From Ruegeria discodermiae (GTDB lineage: Bacteria > Pseudomonadota > Alphaproteobacteria > Rhodobacterales > Rhodobacteraceae), in contig NZ_JAVAMO010000001.1 of NCBI RefSeq assembly GCF_030758345.1, positions 682,001 through 746,000 of the forward strand: a stretch of 64,000 bases of DNA. Direction: 5' to 3'. How positions within the stretch are numbered: position 1 is the stretch's first letter; every line of letters begins with the position of its first letter. The notes under the pieces are model-generated. The model saw nothing but the letters and a program-made list of their open reading frames with translations, made no database searches and was not told the origin of the DNA. Shown one piece after another: positions 26,642-35,579 of the stretch. Both the position numbers and the translations under genes were made by a program.

Positions 26642-27850
26642 ATGAGCACCCGAATCTCGACAGCAGAGTTCATCGCGCTAATCGGCGTGATGTTTGCGAC
26701 CATCGCGTTTTCCATCGACGCGATGCTGCCCGCCCTGCCCGAGATCGCAGAAGAGCTTAGCCCCGATGAGGAAAACCGCGCCCAACTGATCCTGACCTCC
26801 TTTGTGGCGGGGATGGGGATCGGCACTTTTTTCACGGGCCCGCTCTCGGATGCATTCGGGCGCAAACCGGTGATCTATGCGGGCGTCGCGCTTTATATCT
26901 TCGCGGCGATACTTGCCTGGGCCAGCACCTCGCTCGAAACCATTCTGGCCGCCCGCGTCTTGCAGGGCATCGGTGCAGCGGCCCCCCGGATCGTGGCAGT
27001 GGCAGTGGTGCGCGACCTCTATTCCGGTCGTCAGATGGCGCGGATCATGTCGATTGCCATGATGATCTTCACGCTTTTTCCCGCAGTGGCGCCTGCCTTG
27101 GGCGCGGGCATCATCGTGTTTGCCGGCTGGCGCGGCGTCTTCATGGCATTTGTCATCTTTGCCTGCATCATGGTGACCTGGATGGGCCTCCGGCTCGACG
27201 AGCCCCTGCCGCGCGAAAACCGCCGCCCCTTCCGCGCGCCGCTGCTCTGGAGCGCGGTGCTGGAGATGTTCCGCAATCCGACCGTGCGCCTGTCCATCGC
27301 GGTCCAGACGCTGTGCCTTGGCATTCTGTTCACCATGCTCACCATGGTGCAGCCGGTTTATGACGTGATTTTTGATCGGGAAGAGAGCTTCCCCTTCTGG
27401 TTCGGCGCGGTGGCGCTGGCCTCTGGCTCTGCCAGCCTGCTGAACGCCGCCGTTGTGGTCCGGCTTGGCATGCGCCGTCTGGTGACCTGGGCGCTGGGGG
27501 CGCAGATCGCGCTGTCGGGCAGTGTGTTGTTCCTGACCAGCCTGCCGCTGCCCGACCTGGCCGGTTTTGCGATTTTTGTCGCGTGGCAGACGACCGTCTT
27601 TGCCATGGCAGGCATCACGCTGGGCAATCTCAACGCAATCGCGATGGAACCGATGGGCCATATCGCGGGCATGGCGGCTTCGGTAATCGGGGCCATTTCG
27701 ACCGTGCTGGCCGCGCTGATCGCGGCACCGATCGGGCTGTTCTTCGATGGTACGTTGCTGCCGCTCACCAGCGGCATCTTCACCATGTCGGTGCTGGCCT
27801 TCCTGCTGATGCTGCAAATGGCGCGCGTGGAACAGCGCGTCACAGCCTGA
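26642..27850 (+). CDS. MFS multidrug efflux transporter (Bcr/CflA subfamily)
   Basis: A 402-residue, 12-helix major facilitator. The DHA1-type motif A after helix 2 reads GPLSDAFGRKPVIYAG, and motif C lies in the helix-5 region (PAVAPALGAGI). This pattern is typical of drug/H+ antiporters of the Bcr/CflA group. The first helix begins FIALIGVMFATIAFSIDAMLP. AAGGAG lies 8 nt before the ATG. It is followed within 52 nt by the TPR gene. The substrate is unknown. Confidence 0.87.
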   Translation: MSTRISTAEFIALIGVMFATIAFSIDAMLPALPEIAEELSPDEENRAQLILTSFVAGMGIGTFFTGPLSDAFGRKPVIYAGVALYIFAAILAWASTSLETILAARVLQGIGAAAPRIVAVAVVRDLYSGRQMARIMSIAMMIFTLFPAVAPALGAGIIVFAGWRGVFMAFVIFACIMVTWMGLRLDEPLPRENRRPFRAPLLWSAVLEMFRNPTVRLSIAVQTLCLGILFTMLTMVQPVYDVIFDREESFPFWFGAVALASGSASLLNAAVVVRLGMRRLVTWALGAQIALSGSVLFLTSLPLPDLAGFAIFVAWQTTVFAMAGITLGNLNAIAMEPMGHIAGMAASVIGAISTVLAALIAAPIGLFFDGTLLPLTSGIFTMSVLAFLLMLQMARVEQRVTA

Positions 27851-27901
27851 GCTTTGCGAAACCGCGCGCCTCACCTATCCTGCCTGGCAGGAGGGGCCAC
27901 C

Positions 27902-29575
27902 ATGTCATATGATTACGACCTCGGCACGCATAGCTGCCGGATCACCACAAATTCGGATGAGGCGCAGCTCTGGTTCGACCGGGGGCTGGTCTGGACTTAT
28001 GGCTATAACCATGACGAGGCGATTGCCTGTTTCGAGCGCGCGCTGGAACATGATCCGGATTGCGCCATGGCCTATTGGGGTGTCGCCTATGCTGCCGGTC
28101 CCAATTACAACCTGCCCTGGGCGCTGCTGGACGAAGGCGGACGCGAGCGGGCGCTGACCAAGGCCTATGACGCCACGCAGCAAGCGCTGACAAGGCTGGA
28201 GGGACTTACCAAGCTGGAAACCCAGTTGATCAACGCCCTGCTCGCCCGCTATCCGCAGCGCGCGTCTGCGCCGCTGGAAGACATGCAGGGCTGGGACCGC
28301 GATTTCGCCGACGCCATGCGCGCGGCTTTCGCCGCCTGCCCGAACCAACTCGACTTGCGCACGATCTATGTCGAAAGCCTGCTGAACGTCACGCCCTGGA
28401 AGATGTGGGACCTGCGCAGTGGTGGCCCGGCCGAGGGCGCGGCCACGCTGGAGGCGCAGGACGTGCTGGAAACCGCCATGCGCGACGATCCGGCAGCGAT
28501 GTCCCACCCGGGCATCCTGCATCTCTATATCCACCTGATGGAGATGTCGCCCACGCCCGAAAAAGCGCTGAAAGCCGGGGATATCCTGCGCACGCTAGTG
28601 CCCGATGCGGGCCATCTGGTGCATATGCCCAGCCATATCGACGTGCTCTGCGGCGCCTATGAAGACGTGGTGCGCTGGAACCAGCAGGCGGTTGTCGCCG
28701 ATCTGCTCTATTACGAGCGCGAAGGCGCGTTCAACATCTATACCGGCTACCGCCAGCACAACTATCACTTCATCATCTACGGCGCTCTTTTCCTTGGACA
28801 AATGCAGCCCGCGCTAGACGCCAATCGCGGCATCTGGGCGACCACACCCGAAGAGATGCTGCGCATCGAAAGCCCGCCCATGGCGGATTTCTTCGAAAGC
28901 TACATGGCGATGGAACCGCACATCCTGATCCGCTTCGGCCAATGGGAGCGCGCCAAGGCGCTGGAACTGCCAGACGACACCGATCTGTACCGGACCGTGA
29001 CGGCAACCGTGCATTACGCCCGCGCCATCGCCCATGCAGCAACCGGCGACGTGCCTGCGGCAGAGGCCGAGGAAGAACTGTTTGACGCCGCCCGCGCCAG
29101 GGTTCCGGATACGCGGCTGATGCACAACAACAAGGCCGTCCACCTTCTTGAAATCGCTTCAGAAATGCTGCGTGGCGAGATCGAGTACCGCAAAGGCAAT
29201 TTCGAGACCGCCTTTGCCCATCTGCGCGCCTCGGTCGCCCTCGATGACGGCTTGCCCTATGACGAGCCCTGGGGCTGGATGCAGCCCACCCGCCACGCGC
29301 TCGGAGCGCTGCTGTTTGAACAGGGCCATACAGAAGAGGCCGAAGCCGTCTATCGCGAAGATCTCGGTCTTGGCGGCCAGCTCAGCCGCGCCACCGTGCA
29401 TCCCGACAATGTCTGGAGCCTGAAAGGTCTGCATGACTGCCTGAAGGCGCGCGGGGAAGATATTGAAATCATTCAGATCAAGCAGCGTCTCGACCTTGCG
29501 CTGGCCCGCGCCGACCGTTCGGTGGCGGCCTCCTGTTTCTGTGCTCAGGCTGCGATGCAGGCAGCGGCCGTGTGA
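27902..29575 (+). CDS. TPR-repeat protein, about 557 aa
   Basis: A cytoplasmic protein rich in helix-turn-helix pairs of the tetratricopeptide type. Clear repeats are FDRGLVWTYGYNHDEAIACF at 20-45 and AMAYWGVAYAAGPNYN just after, and further units lie near the C-terminus (EAEAVYREDLG). The central part has HPGILHLYIHLMEMSP and LVHMPSHIDVLCG, with several conserved His residues. Proteins of this layout occur widely but have no assigned role. ATG 27902 is chosen over an upstream TTG at 27854 because AGGAGG precedes it. It is convergent with mfd. Confidence 0.8.
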   Translation: MSYDYDLGTHSCRITTNSDEAQLWFDRGLVWTYGYNHDEAIACFERALEHDPDCAMAYWGVAYAAGPNYNLPWALLDEGGRERALTKAYDATQQALTRLEGLTKLETQLINALLARYPQRASAPLEDMQGWDRDFADAMRAAFAACPNQLDLRTIYVESLLNVTPWKMWDLRSGGPAEGAATLEAQDVLETAMRDDPAAMSHPGILHLYIHLMEMSPTPEKALKAGDILRTLVPDAGHLVHMPSHIDVLCGAYEDVVRWNQQAVVADLLYYEREGAFNIYTGYRQHNYHFIIYGALFLGQMQPALDANRGIWATTPEEMLRIESPPMADFFESYMAMEPHILIRFGQWERAKALELPDDTDLYRTVTATVHYARAIAHAATGDVPAAEAEEELFDAARARVPDTRLMHNNKAVHLLEIASEMLRGEIEYRKGNFETAFAHLRASVALDDGLPYDEPWGWMQPTRHALGALLFEQGHTEEAEAVYREDLGLGGQLSRATVHPDNVWSLKGLHDCLKARGEDIEIIQIKQRLDLALARADRSVAASCFCAQAAMQAAAV

Positions 29576-29608
29576 TCGCGCTGGACCCGCAGCGGGGCTG
29601 TGCTCCGA

Positions 29609-32600
29609 TTAGGCGGTTTTTGCTTTTTTCCGCGTCCCCACGACTTTCTCGGCCAGATCGCGGGCTATCGCAAAGGCCCCTTTGATCTTGTCGCTTTCCT
29701 TGGCCCAGTCGCGGCGCACCACGATCTTGTTGTCCTTGACCTTGGCGAGGCCCTTCTGGTTCTGAATGAACTCCACCAGACCCTCGGGCGAGGCAAATTT
29801 GTCGTTGTGGAACTGGATCGTGGCCCCTTTTGGCCCGCCATCTAGCTTGGCGATGCCCGCGCGTTTGCACATCGCCTTGATGCGCACCACCAGAAGCAGC
29901 GTGTTCACCTCTTTTGGCAGCGTGCCGAAGCGGTCGATCAACTCCGCAGCAAACCCTTCCAGTTCAACCTTTTTCGACAGCGACGACAGGCGGCGATAGA
30001 GGCCCAACCGCACATCCAGATCGGGCACATAGTCTTCGGGGATCAGCACCGGCACGCCCAGATTGATCTGCGGCGCCCATTGATCATCCGCATCGCTGAG
30101 CCCCTCCATCTCGCCCGCCTTAATCTTGGCGATCGCCTCTTCCAGCATGGACTGGTAGAGTTCATAGCCCACATCGCGCATCTGGCCGGACTGTTCCTCG
30201 CCCAGCAGGTTACCTGCGCCTCGAATATCGAGGTCTTGAGACGCCAGCGTGAACCCCGCCCCCAGCGTATCGAGCGAGCCCAGCACGCGCAGGCGTTTTT
30301 CGGCGGTGTCTGTTAGCTTGGCACGGGGTTTCGTGGTCAGATACGCATAGGCGCGGGTTTTCGAGCGGCCCACGCGACCCCGGATCTGGTAGAGCTGCGC
30401 CAGACCAAACATATCTGCGCGATGGATCACCATCGTGTTGGCGGTCGGGATATCGAGGCCGGATTCGACAATGGTTGTGGCCAGCAGCACATCGTATTTG
30501 CCGTCATAGAAGGCATTCATGCGGTCATCGAGCTCTCCGGCGGCCATCTGGCCATGAGCGACCATATAGGTTAGCTCGGGCAGTTGTTCTTTCAGGAACG
30601 CCTCGATTTCGGGCAGATCGCTGATGCGGGGCACCACATAGAAGCTCTGCCCGCCCCGATAATGCTCGCGCAGCAGCGCCTCGCGGATGGTGACCGCGTC
30701 GAACTCGCTGACATAGGTGCGGATGGCCAGCCGGTCGATGGGCGGCGTGCCGATGATGGACAGGTCCCGCACGCCCGTCAGGCTCAGTTGCAGCGTGCGC
30801 GGGATCGGCGTGGCGGTCAGCGTCAGCACATGGATATCCGAGCGTAGCTGTTTCAGCCGTTCCTTATGGGCAACGCCGAAATGCTGTTCCTCATCGATGA
30901 TCAGCAGGCCCAGATCCTGGAACCGGATGCCCTTGGCCAGCAGCGCATGGGTGCCGATGACGATATCGACCGTTCCGCGCGACAGGCCATCGCGGGTTTT
31001 CTGCGCTTCGCCCGCAGAAACAAAGCGCGACAACTGTTTGACTTCCAGGGGAAACCCCCGGATCCGTTCAGCAAAACTGGCCGCATGTTGCCGCGCCAGC
31101 AAGGTGGTGGGCGCGATCACGGCCACTTGCAGGCCGGACATGGCCGCGACAAAGGCCGCGCGCATGGCCACTTCGGTCTTGCCGAACCCGACATCGCCAC
31201 AGACCAGCCGATCCATCGGCTGGCCGGATTGCAAGTCCTCCATCACGTCCCCAATGGCGCGCAACTGGTCATCGGTTTCCTGATAGGGAAAACGGGCAGA
31301 GAATTCTTCCCAGGCATGGGCAGGCGGGTCCAGCATCGGGGCCTTGCGCAGGGCGCGCTCGGCGGCGATGCGGATCAGCCGGTCCGCCATCTCGCGGATG
31401 CGTTCCTTAAGCTTGGCCTTCTTGGCCTGCCACGCGCCGCCGCCCAGCCGATCCAGCAGCCCCTCGTCATGGCCGTATTTCGACAGCAGCTCGATATTTT
31501 CGACCGGCAGGTAGAGCTTGGCCGCTTCGGCATATTCCAGCAGCAGGCATTCATGGGCGGCCCCGGCGGCGGTCACCACCTCCATGCCCTGATAGCGCCC
31601 GATGCCGTGATCCACATGCACCACCAGATCGCCGGGGCTGAGTGATTGGGTCTCGGTCAGGAAATTCTCGGCCTTGCGGCGCTTCTTGGGCGCGCGGATC
31701 AGCCGGTCGCCCAGCACATCCTGCTCCGAAATCACCACCATCTCGGGCGTCTCGAACCCGTGTTCCAATGCCCAGACCGCCAGATGCAATCCGCGCTTGC
31801 CGATCCGCGTACCATTGGGAACCGGGATCGCCTCAGCGAGGCCCTCATCCTCGATCAACCCGGTCAGGCGTTCGCGCGCACCTTCGGAGTATGAGGCGAT
31901 CAGGACCGGTTTGGCGTCTAATTTCACCTGAACATGACCAGCCAACGCACCGAAAAGACTGATATTTTCCTGTTGTCTCTCGGGCGCGAAATTGCGCCCG
32001 ATACGGCCGCCCGCATCGATCACGCCCGGCCCGCTGGCCTGCGGTAAAGGGTTGAACTGCATCACGCGACGGGCCGCCACAGCCTCACTCCAAGCGGTAT
32101 CATCGAGATAGAGCAGCCCCGGCGGCGTCGGCTTATAGACACTGTCCATGCGCGAGCGGTTTTGCAGCGCGTGGGTGCGGGTCTCATACTGGTCCTGGAT
32201 GCTGTCCCAGCGCGCCAGCCGCGCGGGCGTGACCTGATCATCCAGCGTGATCGTGGCGTTGGGCAGGTAGTCGAACAGGGTTTCCAGTTCTTCATGGAAG
32301 AACGGTAGCCAGTGTTCCATGCCCTGATGCTTGCGCCCGGCGCTGACCGCCTCATAAAGCGGGTCATCAGTGCCCGCCGCGCCGAACTCGATCCGGTAAT
32401 TCTGCCGGAAACGGGTGATCGCAGCCTCGTCCAGGATTACTTCGCTGACCGGGGCCAGTTCCACGATATCGAGCTTTTCGGTGGTGCGTTGCGACACCGG
32501 GTCGAACCGGCGCGCCCCGTCCAACACGTCGCCGAACAGATCCAGCCGCACCGGGCCGCTTTCGCCCGGCGGGTAGATGTCGATGATGCCGCCGCGGATG

Positions 32601-33067
32601 GCGTAATCGCCGGGCTCCATCACCGTGGGACTCTGGGTGAATCCCATCCGCACAAGAAAGGCCCTGAGCGCCTCTTCGTCGATGCGCCGATCGACCTGCG
32701 CGGTGAAGGCCGCCTCGCGCAGCAGCGCGCGTGCGGGAACCCGCTGGCTGGCCGCGTTCAGCGTGGTCAGCAACACAAAGCGCTGCGGCATCTGATGCAC
32801 AAGGGCGGCCAGCGTGGCCATACGCGCGGCAGATATCTCGGCATTGGGTGAGACCCGGTCATAAGGCAGACAATCCCAGCCCGGAAAGACAAAGACCGGC
32901 ATATCAGGCGCAAGGAAGGCGAGCGCGGCGCGCGTCGCCTCCATCCGCTTGTCATCCCGCGCGACATGGCAGACCGGGCCATCGGCGCGGGCAATCTCGC
33001 GCAGGATCAGCTGCGCGTCGTAGCCTTCGGGGGCACCGCCAACCAGAACGTGATCCGCTGCTGTCAT
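29609..33067 (-). CDS. mfd: Transcription-repair coupling factor
   Basis: A 1152-residue ATPase that removes RNA polymerase stalled at lesions and recruits UvrA. The N-terminal UvrB-like region runs to about 340. The CarD-like RNA-polymerase-interaction domain follows (GDLVVHVDHGIGRYQGME). The SF2 translocase carries GDVGFGKTE (Walker A), DEEQHFG (Walker B), LTATPIPRTL (motif III) and QIRGRVGRS (motif VI). The C-terminal TRCF domain is present. The length matches the family (about 1150). AAGGA lies 8 nt before the ATG. Confidence 0.97.
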   Translation of the reverse strand: MTAADHVLVGGAPEGYDAQLILREIARADGPVCHVARDDKRMEATRAALAFLAPDMPVFVFPGWDCLPYDRVSPNAEISAARMATLAALVHQMPQRFVLLTTLNAASQRVPARALLREAAFTAQVDRRIDEEALRAFLVRMGFTQSPTVMEPGDYAIRGGIIDIYPPGESGPVRLDLFGDVLDGARRFDPVSQRTTEKLDIVELAPVSEVILDEAAITRFRQNYRIEFGAAGTDDPLYEAVSAGRKHQGMEHWLPFFHEELETLFDYLPNATITLDDQVTPARLARWDSIQDQYETRTHALQNRSRMDSVYKPTPPGLLYLDDTAWSEAVAARRVMQFNPLPQASGPGVIDAGGRIGRNFAPERQQENISLFGALAGHVQVKLDAKPVLIASYSEGARERLTGLIEDEGLAEAIPVPNGTRIGKRGLHLAVWALEHGFETPEMVVISEQDVLGDRLIRAPKKRRKAENFLTETQSLSPGDLVVHVDHGIGRYQGMEVVTAAGAAHECLLLEYAEAAKLYLPVENIELLSKYGHDEGLLDRLGGGAWQAKKAKLKERIREMADRLIRIAAERALRKAPMLDPPAHAWEEFSARFPYQETDDQLRAIGDVMEDLQSGQPMDRLVCGDVGFGKTEVAMRAAFVAAMSGLQVAVIAPTTLLARQHAASFAERIRGFPLEVKQLSRFVSAGEAQKTRDGLSRGTVDIVIGTHALLAKGIRFQDLGLLIIDEEQHFGVAHKERLKQLRSDIHVLTLTATPIPRTLQLSLTGVRDLSIIGTPPIDRLAIRTYVSEFDAVTIREALLREHYRGGQSFYVVPRISDLPEIEAFLKEQLPELTYMVAHGQMAAGELDDRMNAFYDGKYDVLLATTIVESGLDIPTANTMVIHRADMFGLAQLYQIRGRVGRSKTRAYAYLTTKPRAKLTDTAEKRLRVLGSLDTLGAGFTLASQDLDIRGAGNLLGEEQSGQMRDVGYELYQSMLEEAIAKIKAGEMEGLSDADDQWAPQINLGVPVLIPEDYVPDLDVRLGLYRRLSSLSKKVELEGFAAELIDRFGTLPKEVNTLLLVVRIKAMCKRAGIAKLDGGPKGATIQFHNDKFASPEGLVEFIQNQKGLAKVKDNKIVVRRDWAKESDKIKGAFAIARDLAEKVVGTRKKAKTA

Positions 33068-33088
33068 GCTTTGGGTCCTTTCCCCGCC

Positions 33089-33610
33089 CTAGAGGGCTCC
33101 GATGGAGAGGTTCTGATACATGCCCCAAAGGGCGGTGACAAAGATCGAGATCATGCCAATGACCTGCGTGATGATGCGGCAGCGGTTCAGGAAACGCGCA
33201 ATCTCGACCCCTTGGGCGTTCTGCCCATGAATTGCGCGGGCCGTCGCCAGATTGACCAGACCGACAATCGACATTGGGAAGGCCAGCAGGAACAGCGCCT
33301 GAGCAAATTCGATCCCGTAAAAGAAGCCAAGCATCGCCATCCCGGACAGGAAGAAACAGCCGATGGCCAATATCCAAAGCCCCGACACCTCGGTGATATA
33401 GAGCAGCCGGTTCACGTTCACCCGGGTGATATCGTTGAGGTCCTGCTCAGCCTGCCCGCCCAATCGGCGCGCGCGGGTCACCATGTCAAAGGGGATGCCC
33501 ATCACCCAGTGGCTGGCGGATGACCACATGACCGCAAGCCCGATCCAGAACCAAAGGTTCGAGAAGCTGCGCATATCGATCATCTCGAAGATCGAGTCGT
33601 ACCAGTCCAA
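33089..33610 (-). CDS. Conserved integral membrane protein, about 173 aa
   Basis: A protein with four hydrophobic segments and a conserved N-terminus (IDMRSFSNLWFWI, SSASHWVMGIPFDMV). In related genomes it is sometimes labelled a component of the SufBCD complex, but there are no suf genes here and no Fe-S motif in the protein, so I do not adopt that name. The start is taken as TTG 33610, giving the conserved DWY N-terminus; the in-frame ATG ten codons later is the alternative. It lies 21 nt upstream of mfd on the same strand and may be co-transcribed. It is divergent from hemB. Confidence 0.7.
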   Translation of the reverse strand: MDWYDSIFEMIDMRSFSNLWFWIGLAVMWSSASHWVMGIPFDMVTRARRLGGQAEQDLNDITRVNVNRLLYITEVSGLWILAIGCFFLSGMAMLGFFYGIEFAQALFLLAFPMSIVGLVNLATARAIHGQNAQGVEIARFLNRCRIITQVIGMISIFVTALWGMYQNLSIGAL

Positions 33611-33734
33611 CCGTCTTGCCCTGCCCTATGCTCTTGTCCTGAGGCCTCTGCCATGGCGCGCATTCAATTGCCACTCTTGAGACCGGGACAATTCCATGCC
33701 ACCCAGAGCGCAATTGCGCAAGGAGTATCACCAA

Positions 33735-34733
33735 ATGAAACCCATCGTTGCCCCTTTTCCGACCGCCCGGTTTCGCCGCGCCCGGCAATCCGAAGCCATT
33801 CGCGGGCTGGTCCGCGAGAACGTGCTGACGGTGGATGACCTGATCTGGCCGGTCTTCGTGCGCGATGGGGATGGCGTCGAGGAACCCGTGCCCTCGATGC
33901 CCGGCGTCATGCGGCGTAGCGTCGACCGGATCGCGCAGGCCGCCGTCGAGGCGCAGGCGCTTGGTATCCCGGCGATCTGTCTCTTTCCCTATACCGATCC
34001 GTCCCTAAAAACCGAGGATTGCGCCGAGGCCTGGAGCCCCGACAACCTCAGCAACCGCGCAATCCGGGCGATCAAGGCGGCAGCACCAGAGATCGCGGTG
34101 ATGACCGATGTGGCACTCGACCCCTATAACATCAACGGGCATGACGGCTATGTGGTGGATGGCGAGATCGTCAATGACGAAACCGTCGAAGCGTTGACCA
34201 AGATGGCGCTGGCGCAGGCCGATGCGGGCGCGGATATCATCGGGCCATCGGACATGATGGACGGGCGCATCGGCGCGATGCGGCAGGCTTTGGAGGCAAA
34301 CGGTCACCGCAATGTGATGATCCTAAGCTATGCCGCCAAATATGCCAGCGCCTTCTATGGTCCGTTCCGCGATGCGGTGGGGGCCTCCGGCGCGCTGACC
34401 GGCGACAAGAAAACCTATCAAATGGACCCGGCCAATTCTGACGAGGCCATCCGGCTGATCGCCCGCGACCTGAACGAGGGTGCGGATATGGTGATGGTCA
34501 AACCCGGCATGCCCTATCTGGATATCTGCCGTCGCAGCAAGGACATGTTCGGCGTGCCCACCTATGCCTATCAGGTGTCGGGCGAATACGCGATGATGCA
34601 GGCAGCGGCACAAAATGGCTGGGTGGATGGCGAAAGGATCATGCTGGAAAGCCTGATGTCGTTCAAACGCGCCGGCTGCGACGGGGTTCTGACCTATTTC
34701 GCCCCCGAAGTTGCGCGAATTTTGCAGGGCTAA
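33735..34733 (+). CDS. hemB: Delta-aminolevulinic acid dehydratase (porphobilinogen synthase)
   Basis: A 332-residue enzyme that condenses two 5-aminolevulinate molecules to porphobilinogen in tetrapyrrole synthesis. The active-site lysines are K202 (SYAAKYASAFYGPF) and K256 (MVMVKPGMP). The region that carries the three zinc-binding cysteines in many homologs reads DVALDPYNINGHDG (125-138), with Asp and Ala in their place. That is the zinc-independent, Mg2+/K+-type site known from Rhodobacter. ATG 33735 has AAGGAG 9 nt upstream. Confidence 0.97.
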   Translation: MKPIVAPFPTARFRRARQSEAIRGLVRENVLTVDDLIWPVFVRDGDGVEEPVPSMPGVMRRSVDRIAQAAVEAQALGIPAICLFPYTDPSLKTEDCAEAWSPDNLSNRAIRAIKAAAPEIAVMTDVALDPYNINGHDGYVVDGEIVNDETVEALTKMALAQADAGADIIGPSDMMDGRIGAMRQALEANGHRNVMILSYAAKYASAFYGPFRDAVGASGALTGDKKTYQMDPANSDEAIRLIARDLNEGADMVMVKPGMPYLDICRRSKDMFGVPTYAYQVSGEYAMMQAAAQNGWVDGERIMLESLMSFKRAGCDGVLTYFAPEVARILQG

Positions 34734-34755
34734 CCCTTTAATTTATGAAATTTTC

Positions 34756-34772
34756 CGGGCGATATCCCGCCC
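34756..34772 (+). terminator. Hairpin after hemB, possible terminator
   Basis: CGGGCG and CGCCCG flank a 5-nt loop, 22 nt after the hemB stop. There is no T-run after it, so intrinsic termination is doubtful. Confidence 0.3.
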
Positions 34773-34819
34773 GGCGCTGTCATGAACAAGGTGACAGCGC
34801 CCCACATTCCGCGTATGCT
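34773..34819 (+). promoter_or_regulatory. Operator-like inverted repeat overlapping a promoter
   Basis: A perfect 10-bp inverted repeat, GGCGCTGTCA / TGACAGCGCC (34773-34782 and 34792-34801), has a 9-bp centre. The right arm overlaps a -35-like GTGACA (34791-34796), which stands 17 nt from TATGCT (34814-34819). The predicted transcript would start near 34826 and serve the SYLF gene at 34874. Confidence 0.45.
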
Positions 34820-34873
34820 TGCCGCCAAGACCGGACAAACCGGCTTATCAGGCAACCCACAGAGACAGAGAAA

Positions 34874-35446
34874 ATGAGCAGTACCCAATCCCCACGACTG
34901 AGCCGTCGCGGCTTTGCCCTTGGCATGGCCGGGCTGACCGTCACCGCCGCCTGCGGCAATGGCGTCGGAAATTCCAACGCCGCCGTTATTGACGCCCGGG
35001 TCGATGCGACCCTGCAGGAACTCTATAACCAGTACCCAAACACCGTCGAAATCGGCAACAAGGCCAATGGCATCCTGGTGATGCCGCTGATCACCGAGGC
35101 CGGTTTTGGGTTTGGCGGCGCCTATGGGCGCGGTGCGCTGCGCGTCAATGGCGTCACAGTGGATTACTACCAGACCGTCAAGGGCACTGCCGGCCTGCAG
35201 ATCGGCGCGGCGCAATATGCCACGGTTCTCTTTTTCATGACCGAGGATGCGCTGGGCAATTTCCGCCGCTCCAGCGGCTGGGAGGCAGGTGCCGATCTGG
35301 CCTATGTTGTCGGCGATCAGGGTGAATCCCTGTCAGCCACCACCACCACTACCACCTCGCCGGTGATTGCAGCGGTCTTTGGTCAGGCCGGTCTGCTGCT
35401 GGGGGCCACGGTCGAAGGCACCAAATACACCCGCATCATACCCTGA
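34874..35446 (+). CDS. Exported SYLF-domain (YSC84-like) lipoprotein
   Basis: A 190-residue protein. The N-terminus has a twin-arginine motif (SRRGFALGM) and a lipobox-like end (VTAAC), so it may leave by the Tat route and be lipidated. The rest matches the bacterial SYLF/YSC84 domain: ANGILVMPLITEAGFGFGGAYG, the YYQTVKGTAGLQIGAAQYA stretch, and GATVEGTKYTRI at the end. SYLF domains bind lipids or phosphoinositides in eukaryotes; the role in bacteria is unclear. It has its own likely promoter with an operator-like repeat upstream. Confidence 0.82.
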   Translation: MSSTQSPRLSRRGFALGMAGLTVTAACGNGVGNSNAAVIDARVDATLQELYNQYPNTVEIGNKANGILVMPLITEAGFGFGGAYGRGALRVNGVTVDYYQTVKGTAGLQIGAAQYATVLFFMTEDALGNFRRSSGWEAGADLAYVVGDQGESLSATTTTTTSPVIAAVFGQAGLLLGATVEGTKYTRIIP

Positions 35447-35458
35447 TGCAGGCCTGCG

Positions 35459-35482
35459 CCGACGGGGCTATGCCCCCGTCGG
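35459..35482 (+). terminator. Probable terminator hairpin after the SYLF gene
   Basis: CCGACGGGG (35459-35467) pairs with CCCCGTCGG (35474-35482) across a 6-nt loop, 12 nt after the stop. No strong T-run follows. Confidence 0.4.
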
Positions 35483-35579
35483 TCAATCCGGTCGGGTTTC
35501 CGCAGGGAATGGACTTTCGGCCCCAAGCCGCTTGCTCTAGTTTGGCCGCGATCCGGACAGCAGAAGGCACGGCACACCC

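Noticed and set aside
33089-33610. Naming the membrane protein a SufBCD component
   Set aside because: No suf genes nearby and no Fe-S or Suf motif; the label would be inherited without support.
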